64,000 bases of DNA from JAJECS01 sp965198185 (GTDB lineage: Bacteria; Chloroflexota; UBA11872): the NCBI GenBank assembly GCA_965198185.1, contig CBDAOU010000002.1:1302001-1366000 (forward strand). The letters run 5' to 3'. This document shows, one piece after another, positions 36,339 to 46,639 of this stretch. Position numbers and translations under genes: made by a program. A model generated the notes under the pieces. That model was not told the DNA's origin, ran no database searches, and saw nothing but the letters and a program-made list of their open reading frames with translations. Within the stretch, counting starts at the first letter, position 1. Each line of letters opens with the position of its first letter.

Positions 36339-36623
36339 ATGGAAGTCTTCATCCTGGCGCTCACGGTGTTCCTGCTCGCCGCGTTCATTGGCTTCGAAGT
36401 CATCACCAAAGTCCCACCGACGCTCCACACGCCGCTCATGTCCGGCGCCAACGCGATCTCGGGGATTTCCGTCGTTGGCGCGATCATCGCGGCCGGCGCA
36501 CAGCAGACGACGCTGGCCGCGGCCTTGGGCCTTGCGGCGCTGATCCTGGCCACCGTGAACGTGGTGGGCGGATTCCTCGTCACGCATCGCATGCTCTCGA
36601 TGTTCCGCCCGCGGAAGAAGTAG
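36339..36623 (+). CDS. pntAb: NAD(P) transhydrogenase alpha subunit, membrane part (PntAb)
   Basis: The 94-aa protein has three helices and the family signature VPPTLHTPLMSGANAISGIS, followed by VVGGFLVTHRML. It forms part of domain II, the proton channel of the transhydrogenase. It starts with no gap after pntA, and pntB follows 3 bp after its stop. Confidence 0.94.
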   Translation: MEVFILALTVFLLAAFIGFEVITKVPPTLHTPLMSGANAISGISVVGAIIAAGAQQTTLAAALGLAALILATVNVVGGFLVTHRMLSMFRPRKK

Positions 36624-36626
36624 GGC

Positions 36627-38015
<1,389 letters not shown>

Positions 38016-38021
38016 CGAGCG

Positions 38022-41000
38022 CTAAGCGGTCGCAGCGGCCACTCCCCAGAGGCGCGCCGTACCGTCAAACGCGGCGCTGGCCAGCAGATCGCCGGCGGCG
38101 CTGAACTCAGCATTCACGATCGGGGCGCCATGCGCGTCAAGGACGTGCAGCGGCTCACCCGACGCCGTGTCCCACCAGCGCAGCGTGCCGCTGCGATGGC
38201 CAGAGACCAGCAAGGGGGAAATGGGGCTGAACGCCACCGCCAACGTCGCGGATTCCGGGCTCTCCAGGCGCCGGATCGAGGCGCCCTCGACGCCGTCCCA
38301 CAGGATGACCGCGCCGTCATCGAGGGCTCCGGCAATCGGCCCGCCATTGGCGTGGATCGCGACCGCCCGCACGGGCACGCCGTCGGACGGCAACTGGATC
38401 GCCGTCAGGTTTGGGATGTCCCAGAAGTAGACCAGGCCGTCGATGTCGGAGCTGATCAGTCGATCGCCTTCCGGAGAAAACCGCAGCTGATCCACCAGAA
38501 TCGTGTGCGCGGACAGCGAGGTCACAAGGCTCCAGGTCGCGGTGTGCCAAATCCGGACAATGCCATCGCTCCAACCGGTTGCCAGCAGACCGCCGTCGGG
38601 GCTGAAGGCCGCGGCGCCGATCGTTGCCTGCGGCAGCGCCTCGGGCGCAAAGCGTTCGACCGGAACGGCGCCGGACGAGTCCCACAGGCGCAACGGCGGC
38701 CCATCCGCCGCACCGCCGCTGACGAGCAACGACCCATCGGGGCTGAATGTCAGGGCGTGCGCGAGTCCAGTGTGGTACTCGAGCGTGCCGGCCGGGGATG
38801 CGTCCGGCAGGCGCACCAGCTCGATGGTTCCCGCCGGATGCGCCGCGGCCACGAGCGTCGCGTCGCTTCGCAGTGCGACGCGGGCGGCGTCGCCATAGGC
38901 ACCGAGCCGATGACGTAGACGGCCGTCGGACAGGCTCCACAGCGCGACAGCCACGTGCCTCACCGCACACGCCAGGGCGGCGCCGTCCGCCGTGACCGCC
39001 AGCGATCCGCGGCTCACGGCGCCCGCGCGATCCTGTAGATCGTGGATCACGGCGCCCGAGACCACATCCCAAATCAAGACCCGCTCCGTACCGTCGGCGG
39101 CGGCGACCCAGGTTCCGTCGGGGCCAAAGACCACGTCGTCCGCATCAAATCGGAGTCCGCTCAGCGTGGTTTGGCGGGTTTGGCTCGCCAGGTTCCAGAT
39201 CCCGACCGATCCGCCGGCCTCGGCGGCAGCCACGAGCGTGGCCGCCGGATTGAAGGCAAGCCCGCGAATAGGCCGAGCGGCGTCCCCGAAGGAAGCCTCC
39301 GCCGTGCCCTGTTGCACGTCCCAGATCACGATATTTCCATCGTCGCCACCGGCGGCCAGCAGCGGCTGCTCAGGGTGAAAGGCCACGGCACGCGCAGCTG
39401 CCGCCGGCGGTGCCAGTTGCTGGATTACGCCGCCGCTGTTCGCCCGCCACACGCCAACCGCCCCCCCACCGTCAGTGGCGGCGATGAAGTCGCCGGCGGC
39501 GTCGATGGCCAAGCTCGTGACATCGGATTCGAGCTGGGACGACCAGCGACGCAACCCGCTTGAGGCGTCCCAAGCAGTCAGCGCGCCGTCGGCGTGTCCG
39601 CTGATCAGGGCGTCGCCGGCGGCGGTCAGGGCCGTGACCGCAAAACCTGGCGCATCCCCGGCGCCGGTCGGCCAGCGCCGGAGCTCGCGACCCGACGCAG
39701 CGTCGAACACGCTGATCAGGCCGATGCTGGAGCCGACGGCAATCTCCCCGTCCGGCAGCGCCTCCACTGCCTGGGCCTTGCCCAAACCGACGCGGTGAAG
39801 CTGAGCGAGGCGACCCAGGTTGGCCGCGCGAATCGGCTCGATGACGCTGGGCAGCGCGTGACTTCCTCGATCGAGCGCAAACTGCCCGCCGGCATCCGCG
39901 GCTACCGCATCAGCTGGGGCGGGCGTCGCTGCCGCCGCCGTCGGCTCAGGAGTTGCTTCCGGGGCAGCCGTGGGCGTGGGCGTCACCGTCGGCGTTGCGA
40001 GCTGCTCCGCCGGGCGGTCTGGGATCACCTCACGGATGATGGTCCGCTCGACGGGAACCTCGCGCACCACATCCCGCGTCACGACGCGGTCCACGGTCAC
40101 GACCTTGATCACTTCCTGCGGGAGCAACCGCTCCACTTGCACCACCGGCTGCCGGCGAGCCGCCAGCACGCCTATCGCGGCGGCTCCGGCCGCGACGGCA
40201 GCTCCGCCCAGCGCCGTAGCGGTGACAGCCAGGAGCAGTTGACGGCGCGAGACGGCACCGCTGGTCGCCGCCTGCTGGCGGCGCGGCCCGGCACGAAATC
40301 GGTCGCTCGCGGGGGCTGCAATCGCCGCAGCGAGCGCGCGCTCCGTAGCCTGAATATCCTCGATCCGCGCGTGCACCTCTTCAGCCGATGGAGGCCGGGC
40401 ATCGGGCTCCTTGGCCAGCAGCCGTAGCATGAGCTCTTCAATAACCGGCGGCACGTCGTCGCGATGGGAAGCCAGCGGCGGCACCGCCGCCCGCCGGTGC
40501 AGATCAAGCACCGCCAGCGGCGTGTCGGCCCGAAACGGAGGCACACCGGCCAGCAGCTCAAAGAACACCGCGCCCAGCGAGTACAGGTCGGCCTGCGCGG
40601 TTGCGCGGCGTCCGGCGGCGCGTTCGGGCGCGATGTAGGCGGTTGCACCCGACGGATCAAGCTCATGCTGCGGGGCCGTGCCGGCGTCGAGAATCTTGAT
40701 CTGGCCGTGTTCGAGCTTGACGTTCTCGGGCGTGAGGTTGCGATGGGTCAGCCCTTGGGCATGCATCGCGGCCAGGCCAGCCGCAATTGATTTTGTTATG
40801 CCAAGCGCTTCGATCACGTTGACCGGCCCGCGCGCCTCAAGGTATTGCCGCAGCGTCAGACCGCCGGCCAACTCCATCACCACACACCAACGGGCATCAA
40901 CATCTTCGGCGCCGTAGACCTGCGCCACGCCGGGATGCTCGATGCGCCGGGCAAGCTCGACCTCGCGCGCGAGCTGCGTCATCAGTTCGCGACGCTGCGC

Positions 41001-41153
41001 CAGATGCTCGTGGAAGACGAGCACCGCCACGTCACCACTGCCGTCGGAACGCGCGGCGCGGAACACCGTGCCCCGTGGGCCGGTGCCCATGCTCACGCCT
41101 CGCTCGAGGCCCTCGAGCGGCGGCCAAGCGTCAATCACGCCAGCTCCAAGCAT
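38022..41153 (-). CDS. WD40-repeat protein with degenerate Ser/Thr kinase domain
   Basis: This 1,043-aa protein has four parts. Residues about 18-270 are a Hanks-type kinase fold with glycine-rich GTGPRGTV. The lysine of the VAxK motif is leucine (DVAVLVF, L45), the catalytic HRD is HRN (137-139) and DFG is DAG (156-158); the APE-like motif IAPERAAG and the C-lobe are intact. A membrane helix at about 300-325 and a Pro/Thr-rich linker follow. Residues about 430-1040 form WD40 propeller repeats (GHADGALTAWDASSG, VWDVQQG-like blocks). With the catalytic Lys and Asp gone, it is probably a pseudokinase that senses or binds a signal through an extracytoplasmic propeller. Its gene is convergent with pntB. 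Confidence 0.88.
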   Translation of the reverse strand: MLGAGVIDAWPPLEGLERGVSMGTGPRGTVFRAARSDGSGDVAVLVFHEHLAQRRELMTQLAREVELARRIEHPGVAQVYGAEDVDARWCVVMELAGGLTLRQYLEARGPVNVIEALGITKSIAAGLAAMHAQGLTHRNLTPENVKLEHGQIKILDAGTAPQHELDPSGATAYIAPERAAGRRATAQADLYSLGAVFFELLAGVPPFRADTPLAVLDLHRRAAVPPLASHRDDVPPVIEELMLRLLAKEPDARPPSAEEVHARIEDIQATERALAAAIAAPASDRFRAGPRRQQAATSGAVSRRQLLLAVTATALGGAAVAAGAAAIGVLAARRQPVVQVERLLPQEVIKVVTVDRVVTRDVVREVPVERTIIREVIPDRPAEQLATPTVTPTPTAAPEATPEPTAAAATPAPADAVAADAGGQFALDRGSHALPSVIEPIRAANLGRLAQLHRVGLGKAQAVEALPDGEIAVGSSIGLISVFDAASGRELRRWPTGAGDAPGFAVTALTAAGDALISGHADGALTAWDASSGLRRWSSQLESDVTSLAIDAAGDFIAATDGGGAVGVWRANSGGVIQQLAPPAAAARAVAFHPEQPLLAAGGDDGNIVIWDVQQGTAEASFGDAARPIRGLAFNPAATLVAAAEAGGSVGIWNLASQTRQTTLSGLRFDADDVVFGPDGTWVAAADGTERVLIWDVVSGAVIHDLQDRAGAVSRGSLAVTADGAALACAVRHVAVALWSLSDGRLRHRLGAYGDAARVALRSDATLVAAAHPAGTIELVRLPDASPAGTLEYHTGLAHALTFSPDGSLLVSGGAADGPPLRLWDSSGAVPVERFAPEALPQATIGAAAFSPDGGLLATGWSDGIVRIWHTATWSLVTSLSAHTILVDQLRFSPEGDRLISSDIDGLVYFWDIPNLTAIQLPSDGVPVRAVAIHANGGPIAGALDDGAVILWDGVEGASIRRLESPESATLAVAFSPISPLLVSGHRSGTLRWWDTASGEPLHVLDAHGAPIVNAEFSAAGDLLASAAFDGTARLWGVAAATA

Positions 41154-41158
41154 GCCGG

Positions 41159-41188
41159 GTTATGCAAAGTCACAATTTCCAATTGTAA
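41159..41188 (-). promoter_or_regulatory. Candidate promoter of the WD40 pseudokinase gene
   Basis: Reading the minus strand, TTACAA (41188-41183) and CATAAC (41164-41159) are separated by 18 nt, and ACAATT-GGA-AATTGT forms an inverted repeat in the same AT-rich block. The -10-like element ends only 5 nt before the ATG at 41153, which would give a leaderless transcript. The hexamers are weak matches, so this is tentative. Confidence 0.3.
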
Positions 41189-41356
41189 GGGTGCCGTCAC
41201 CGCGCGTCACCGAATACTCCCAGGCTTCGAGCGCGCTAGCCCAGAACCACCCTCTGGATCATGGCCGCCGACGGCGCCGCAAGCCGCGGTAGCGCTTCCC
41301 CCTCACGACGCAGCCGGTTGGAGTCCGCCGCCAAGCACGTTTTTCCGGTGCCGCGC

Positions 41357-43210
41357 CTATCCGTCGGTGACGCGGAAGTTGACCTGGTGCCAGCCCTCGG
41401 CGCCGTTCGGCGCCGGATTCCTGGGCCCCTTGGCCTGCAGCTCACCTTCCGAATCGGTGGCGCGAACCCGGATGTAGTGCGCGCCGGGAGTAGCCTCCCA
41501 CTCGCTCACCCATTGCACCCAGGTGTGCTTGCTGATCGGCGAGGCAAGCTTCGCTTCCTTCCAATCGCCGCCATCAATCTGCACTTCGACCTTGATGATG
41601 CCGCGGTTCTGCGCCCAGGCCACGCCGGCAATCGGCTGCAAGCCGGGCGCGGTGTCGAACGAGAACCGCTTGGGCACGTCGATGCGGGATTGCGTCTTGA
41701 TGGGCCCTTCCTTCGACCAGCCTCGCGGGATCCAGTAGCCGTCGAAGCCGTCCCAGGTGGCCAGCTCGATCTCCTGCAACCACTTCGTCGCGGAGACATA
41801 GCCGTAGAGACCCGACACAACCAGGCGCGCCGGGAAGCCGTGCTTGAACGGCAGCGGCTCGCCATTCATGCCAACGGCGACCAAGACCGGGCGCCCGTCA
41901 AACGCCACCTCGCGCGGAAAGCCGGCCGTGAACCCGTCCACCGACCGGCCCACGATCTGGGTGGCTTCGTCCTTCACACCGGCGCGATTGAGCACGTCGG
42001 CCAGCGGTATGCCCTGCCACTTGGCGTTGCCGATCAGGTTTCCACCAACCTGGTTGGAAACGCAGCACAGCGTGACGTAATCCTCATCCGTGGCCAGGTC
42101 GAGCAGCTCGCCATAGGTCAGGGAGTAGGGACTCTCCACCAGGCCGGTGATCTTGAGTTCCCAGCCCTCCACATCGACGCGCGGAATTGAGAACGCGGTA
42201 TCGATGCGGTAGAAGTCCCGGTTTGGCGTGACGACCGGCGAGATGCCGCGCACGTCGAACATCGTCGATTCCGGCAGCGATCCGGTAGCCGCCTCGACCT
42301 CAAGTGGCGTGGCGGTTTCGGTGGCGACGACGGTCGCCGCGGGTGACGGCGTTGCCACAGGTGATTCGGTGGCAGCCGGTGTGGCCGCTTCCGCGGGGCT
42401 CGCCGTTGCCACTGGTGCCGGGGTCGCCAACGGCGCCTGGGTGGCAGCCGGCGTGGCCGTTTCCGCGGCCATGGCTGTTGCGGCCGGGGACGAAGTTGCC
42501 GCAGGCGCCTCGGTGGCGGCGGCAGTGGCCGCCGGCGACGGAACGGCCGCCGCCGCTCGGCTGCGCACCGGCCGCAGCACGATGTCCTCGCGGCTGGCCA
42601 CGGCGACCTTTGCTCCCTCAATCAGGTTGCGCCCAAGCACCCCGGTAACGACCGCGGCCAACGCAACCACCGCACCGCTACCAAGAAAGACCCGGCGCTG
42701 TCGCTGGAACTGAAGGGCCGCCGCCTCGTCGCCAGCCGCAGCCGCCACCGTGTTCACGCGGGTAAACCACAAGAGCGCCACGATGGCCACTCCCGACGAA
42801 ACGGCGGCCATGGCCACGGCGTGCGCCGGCGTCGACTGCGCGTCAACCCCGTTCGAGAAGCCGGCGAGTAATCCGAACGCCGCGAATCCCGCCACGGCGA
42901 TCGGCCGGGACCGCAGGGCGATTGCACCCAGAACGGCCCCGAAGATCCCACTGAGCACGACCAGGAAAATGACCAAGGCCAGCTTGTCGCTGGTGCCGAA
43001 CATGCTGATGGCGAACTCCTCCATCGCGCGCGGGCTCAGGTCCACGATCCTGCCGCTCATCGAGACGAGGAGCGACGGCAAGCCGCCGAATATCCCGGCG
43101 TAGAGCTCGCTCACGCCCACGGCCAGCAGCGCGGCCAGGAGACCTGCCAGGCCTCCGCGCCCCCAGTAGCTCAACATGCGGGAAAACCTCCCACCGCTCT
43201 CGTCAGCCAT
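41357..43210 (-). CDS. Membrane-anchored sulfite-oxidase-type molybdopterin enzyme
   Basis: The 617-aa protein starts at ATG 43210 with AGGAG 6-7 nt upstream. Five helices occupy about residues 18-40, 76-100, 105-120, 130-150 and 173-196. An Ala/Pro/Thr-rich linker (about 210-315, encoded by 72-bp tandem repeats) follows. Residues about 330-520 form a sulfite-oxidase-type Mo-binding domain: cofactor cysteine in VTLCCVSNQVGGN, then FKHGFPARLVVSGLYGY and the WLQEIEL segment. A dimerisation-type Ig-like domain (about 530-617, ending WHQVNFRVTDG) follows. It probably oxidises or reduces a small oxyanion or S-oxide outside the membrane. The electron partner is unknown. Confidence 0.88.
   Translation of the reverse strand: MADESGGRFSRMLSYWGRGGLAGLLAALLAVGVSELYAGIFGGLPSLLVSMSGRIVDLSPRAMEEFAISMFGTSDKLALVIFLVVLSGIFGAVLGAIALRSRPIAVAGFAAFGLLAGFSNGVDAQSTPAHAVAMAAVSSGVAIVALLWFTRVNTVAAAAGDEAAALQFQRQRRVFLGSGAVVALAAVVTGVLGRNLIEGAKVAVASREDIVLRPVRSRAAAAVPSPAATAAATEAPAATSSPAATAMAAETATPAATQAPLATPAPVATASPAEAATPAATESPVATPSPAATVVATETATPLEVEAATGSLPESTMFDVRGISPVVTPNRDFYRIDTAFSIPRVDVEGWELKITGLVESPYSLTYGELLDLATDEDYVTLCCVSNQVGGNLIGNAKWQGIPLADVLNRAGVKDEATQIVGRSVDGFTAGFPREVAFDGRPVLVAVGMNGEPLPFKHGFPARLVVSGLYGYVSATKWLQEIELATWDGFDGYWIPRGWSKEGPIKTQSRIDVPKRFSFDTAPGLQPIAGVAWAQNRGIIKVEVQIDGGDWKEAKLASPISKHTWVQWVSEWEATPGAHYIRVRATDSEGELQAKGPRNPAPNGAEGWHQVNFRVTDG
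42368..42583 (-). repeat. 72-bp tandem repeat in sulfite-oxidase-like linker
   Basis: Three adjacent 72-bp units start at 42368, 42440 and 42512, each opening with GGTGGCAGCCGG or a close variant and sharing GTGGCCG. Each encodes 24 residues of the Ala/Pro/Thr linker. A more degenerate unit may precede them from about 42296. The repeat length is a multiple of three, so copy-number change would lengthen or shorten the linker without breaking the frame. Confidence 0.6.
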
Positions 43211-43561
43211 GCCAGTCTCCTATGCGAACAGTTCTCTCGAACATTGATACGTGTGCGAGGCCGGGCCGGTTGCCGAATCTTCCAGCGAGACTTGTCGGCC
43301 AGAAACCAGGCGCCGTCGGAAACCCGCTTGACCCCCACTGCCACCCCAGCGCGACCATGTCCCATTCTATGGCGCGCACGATCGGTTCCAGCGAGCGGCA
43401 GTGCCATATCTCACGATAGTTGCGGCGTTCCGCACCACGCGCTCGAGCGCGCCGCGGCATCGGCGGGCGCCGGCCGACAGGTAACCGCCCGCGCACGTTG
43501 ACACCGGCAACCGCGTTTGGCACGGTCGCAGCCCGCGGCCAGAGCAAGATCGGGGACTTCT
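43211..43561. other. Gene-free gap between divergent genes
   Basis: These 351 bp separate the divergent sulfite-oxidase-like and DUF1761-like genes. The minus-strand RBS of the former (AGGAG) is at its left end. Open frames on either strand give Arg/Pro-rich products without recognisable motifs. No tRNA, repeat or clear promoter was found, though both promoters should lie here. Confidence 0.4.
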
Positions 43562-43975
43562 GTGTGGACAGCTGAGATCAACTACGCGGCCATGATCGTG
43601 GCAGCCTTGGTGCCGACCGCGGTCGGCTTCAACTGGTATTCCATGCGGGGCTTTGGCAAGGCATGGACGCGCCTCATTGGCAAGACCCCGGAGCAGATCG
43701 AGGCCGAGGGCAACATGCTGCGGGCGATGCTGGTGAGCAACGTCGGCGCGGTGCTGACCTCGTATCTGCTCGCGCAGATCGTGGCCTTGACCGGGGCGGA
43801 GGGCTTCGGCGAGGGCTTCGTGATCGGCATTTGGGGTGCGGTTGGGCTGGTAGCCACCGCCTTCGCCTCGTCCTACGTCTTCGAGAACCGGCCCCGCTCG
43901 CTCTACCTGATCAACGTGGGCTACCACGTGGTGACGCTGCCGATCATGGCCGGCATTCTGAGCGTTTGGAGCTAG
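43562..43975 (+). CDS. DUF1761-like small membrane protein
   Basis: GTG 43562 is preferred to the in-frame GTG-type codon at 43517 because it starts right before the family-like N-terminus VWTAEINYAAMIVAALVP. The 137-aa product has four helices (AAMIVAALVPTAVGFNW, AMLVSNVGAVLTSYLLAQIV, FVIGIWGAVGLVATAFA, VVTLPIMAGIL). A loop between the first two, FGKAWTRLIGKTPEQIEAE, is typical of DUF1761 proteins. The function is unknown. Confidence 0.75.
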   Translation: MWTAEINYAAMIVAALVPTAVGFNWYSMRGFGKAWTRLIGKTPEQIEAEGNMLRAMLVSNVGAVLTSYLLAQIVALTGAEGFGEGFVIGIWGAVGLVATAFASSYVFENRPRSLYLINVGYHVVTLPIMAGILSVWS

Positions 43976-44066
43976 GCGGCGGACATCACCGTCACCCTCT
44001 TACGTCAACGGAGCGCGAACGAGACGGATGCTCTCTCATGCACGGCACCGTGCGTAACCCCTCGTC

Positions 44067-44110
44067 ATTCCCGCGAAGAGCCTGCCCCGTACTCGATACG
44101 GGGCAGGAAT
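44067..44110. repeat. ATTCC...GGAAT palindromic intergenic element
   Basis: ATTCCC at 44067 and GGAAT at 44106 bracket a perfect 11-bp stem CCTGCCCCGTA / TACGGGGCAGG (44081-44107) with a 5-nt CTCGA loop. The outer ATTCC/GGAAT layout resembles the dRS3-type short repeats scattered through some genomes. It lies in a 332-bp gap (43976-44307) that holds no gene. Confidence 0.6.
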
Positions 44111-44144
44111 CCAGCGGGCGCTAAACCTGTTCACCCACGAGTAC

Positions 44145-44164
44145 GGGCGGTTCGCGAACCGCCC
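44145..44164. repeat. Perfect 20-bp palindrome
   Basis: GGGCGGTTCGCGAACCGCCC is self-complementary over all 20 bases. It sits 34 bp after the ATTCC element in the same gene-free gap. It looks like a dispersed intergenic palindrome (REP/MITE-like) rather than a terminator, since no T-run follows and no gene ends next to it. Confidence 0.55.
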
Positions 44165-44307
44165 TTACCCGGCTATGTAAACGCCCCACCAAGGGAGACG
44201 GAATCAGACATCTCGCCCGGGGAGGGGAGATCGAGTCAGAGCGACCGGCCACCGATCAAAGTGAGACCTACCGCAGGCCAGGCACCACTGAAACGGCCGG
44301 CACTTCC

Positions 44308-45206
44308 ATGAGCGCCGGCCGCGACGCCGCGCGCGTCCTGCTCACCGGCGGCGGTGGGCAACTGGCCAGCTATCTGGCCCAGCAACTCCCCGCCGACACG
44401 ACGGTCGCACTCGCGCGTGCCCAGCTCGACGTCACCGATGCGGCAGCCGTTGACCGTGCGTTCACGGCACACACGCCCGCGGTGGTCATCAACACCGCCG
44501 CATTCAACCACGTGGACCTGGGCGAGTCGGAAGTCGCTCGCGCGTTCCGCGTCAACGCCGAGGGTCCCCTGACGCTGGCCCGAGCCTGTGCCGCGGCCGA
44601 CGCCACGCTGGTCCACGTGAGCACCGACTACGTATTCGGCGGCCAGTCGGCGCGAGAGCCGCTTTCGGAAGACGCCTTACCGGCGCCCGTGAGCGTGTAC
44701 GGCGCGTCCAAGCTTGCCGGTGAGCACCTGGTTCGCGGCGCGGGCGTCCGGCACCTGATCGTGCGCACGTGCGGCTTGTATGGCTCGCGCGGCTCGGCGG
44801 TCACGGGCGGCAATTTCGTCCGCACGATGCTGCGCCTGGCGCGGGAAGGCCGCGACCTCCGCGTCGACCTGTCGAACGACCAGCACTGCACGCCGTCCTA
44901 TGCGCGGGACGTGGCCGAGGCGATCGTCGATCTGATCCAGGCCGACGCCCAAGGCACCTTGACCACGTGGTCAATGCCGGGTCCTGCACCTGGTTCGACT
45001 TCGCCCAAGAGATCTTCGCCGCGGCCGGCCTCCAACCTTCACTGACACCGGTCACGACGGCCGAATATCCAACACCCGGCCCGCCGCCCGCCGTACTCGG
45101 TGCTGGCCACGGAGCGCATGGTCGCCGCGCGCGGTCGGCCGCTGCGAAGCTGGCGCGCCGCCGTCCGCGCGCCTATCTAGCCGAGCTGGCAGACGCCGAC
45201 GGCTAG
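44308..45206 (+). pseudogene. RmlD-like dTDP-sugar reductase with multiple frameshifts
   Basis: ATG 44308 begins an NAD(P)-dependent sugar-nucleotide reductase of the extended SDR type: LLTGGGGQLASYLAQQ, NTAAFNHVDLGE, STDYVFGG, YGASKLAGE (YxxxK) and RTCGLYGSRG. In its own frame it runs into an unrelated tail after about 44965. The expected C-terminus is found in another frame (NAGSCTWFDFAQEIFAAAGL, 44970-45075). It then returns to the first frame (PPYSVLATERMVAARGRPL, ending RSWRAAVR), where a stop occurs at 45180; a last slip would give AYLAELADADG ending at 45206. At least one deletion and one insertion are needed. It would reduce dTDP-4-keto-sugars for rhamnose-type sugars. Confidence 0.75.
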
Positions 45207-46633
45207 CTCTTGGAGCGCCGGCGCGCCACGTAATGCGGGCTGTCGTCGTCGTCCAGCAGCGCCGCAGCCTCCATGATGGTTTCAGAAAGCGTCGGGTGCG
45301 GGTGCACGCTCAGCGCCAAGTCGTCGGCCGTCGCCCCCATCTCGATGGCGTGGACGCACTCGCCAATCAAGTCGCCGGCGCCAGGGCCGACGATGCCCGC
45401 CCCGAGCACCCGCCGCGTTCGCGACTCGACGATGAGCTGCGTCAGCCCCTCGCTGCCTCCCAGCATGACCGCGCGTCCCGAGGCCATCCACGGAAACCGG
45501 CTTACCTCGACCTCCAGGCCGCGGGCAATTGCGTCGCTTTCGGTGAGACCGCACCACGCGATCTCGGGATCGGTGAACACCACGGCCGGAATCGCCTGAG
45601 CGTCGAACGCCGAAGCTCGTCCCGCGATCGCCTCGGCGGCCACATGGCCCTCATGCGTTGCCTTGTGGGCCAGCATCGGCTCACCCGCCACGTCGCCCAC
45701 GGCATAGATCGACGGCTCCGCCGTGCGTTGCTGCGCATCGGTCTGGATGAATCCCTTGGCGTCCACCTGGATTGCCGTGCGTTCAAGCCCGAGATCGGTG
45801 CTATTCGGCATGCGTCCCACAGCCACCAACACGCGATCGAAGCGACGCCGCGGCTGCCCGACGGCCGGCCCGCTGAGTTCCACCTCCACCCGATCCGCGG
45901 CCACCTGCAGGGCCACAACCTGCGTGTCCAGCAGAACCTCGTGCAACACGGCTTCCATGCGCGTCGCCAGTGGCTTGACCAATGTCCGGTCGACCCCCGG
46001 CAAGAGTCCCGGCGTCATCTCGACCAGCGTCACCCGGGACCCGAGCGCCGCGTAGACCAAGCCCAGCTCAAGGCCGATGTAGCCCCCGCCAACCACCAGC
46101 AGCGCGGCCGGCACCTCGTCAATTGCCAGGGCGGCGGTTGAATCCATGACCAGCGGCGAGTCGTGGCGAAGTCCCTCGGGCGCCGCGGGCGAGGACCCGG
46201 TGGCAACGATCGCCGCATCGAACTCGATGATTTGCGGCTCGTCGCCCACAACCTCGAGCGAGTGGGCGTCGCGGAAGCGGGCTCGCCCCTGCACATGACT
46301 CACCCGGCGCGCGCGTGTGAGACTCGCCAGGCCACGCGTCTGCTGGACCACGACCTCGTCCTTCCAGGCGCGCAGGCGGTCCAGGTCCACGCGCGGTGTG
46401 GCGAACTCCAGCCCCATGGCGTCCGCCTCACTCGCCGCGCGCATCACCTCCGCCGCGTGCAGCAGTGCCTTGGACGGGATGCAGCCGCGATAGAGGCACA
46501 CACCGCCGGGAAGCGCTTCGGGGTCGATCAGCGTCACGCGCAAGCCCAGCCTGGCCGCGCGGAATGCCGCGGGATAGCCTCCGGGTCCGGCGCCGATGAC
46601 GGCGACGTGCCGCCGTCCGTCGGGATTGGTCAC
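45203..46633 (-). CDS. lpdA: Dihydrolipoamide dehydrogenase (E3)
   Basis: The 476-aa protein starts at GTG 46633. It contains FAD-binding GAGPGGYPAAFRAA, the redox disulfide GGVCLYRGCIPSK (C46/C51), NAD-binding VVGGGYIGLELG, the second FAD motif IYAVGDVAG and the C-terminal active-site HPHPTLSE. It reoxidises the dihydrolipoyl arms of the E2 component encoded just upstream on the same strand (6-bp gap), so it is the E3 of this pyruvate dehydrogenase. Confidence 0.94.
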   Translation of the reverse strand: MTNPDGRRHVAVIGAGPGGYPAAFRAARLGLRVTLIDPEALPGGVCLYRGCIPSKALLHAAEVMRAASEADAMGLEFATPRVDLDRLRAWKDEVVVQQTRGLASLTRARRVSHVQGRARFRDAHSLEVVGDEPQIIEFDAAIVATGSSPAAPEGLRHDSPLVMDSTAALAIDEVPAALLVVGGGYIGLELGLVYAALGSRVTLVEMTPGLLPGVDRTLVKPLATRMEAVLHEVLLDTQVVALQVAADRVEVELSGPAVGQPRRRFDRVLVAVGRMPNSTDLGLERTAIQVDAKGFIQTDAQQRTAEPSIYAVGDVAGEPMLAHKATHEGHVAAEAIAGRASAFDAQAIPAVVFTDPEIAWCGLTESDAIARGLEVEVSRFPWMASGRAVMLGGSEGLTQLIVESRTRRVLGAGIVGPGAGDLIGECVHAIEMGATADDLALSVHPHPTLSETIMEAAALLDDDDSPHYVARRRSKS

Positions 46634-46639
46634 GGTGCT

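Noticed and set aside
43203..43547. Hypothetical minus-strand gene in the gap before the sulfite-oxidase-like gene
   Set aside because: The frame lacks an RBS and recognisable motifs, overlaps the real gene's start, and its composition looks like non-coding high-GC sequence.
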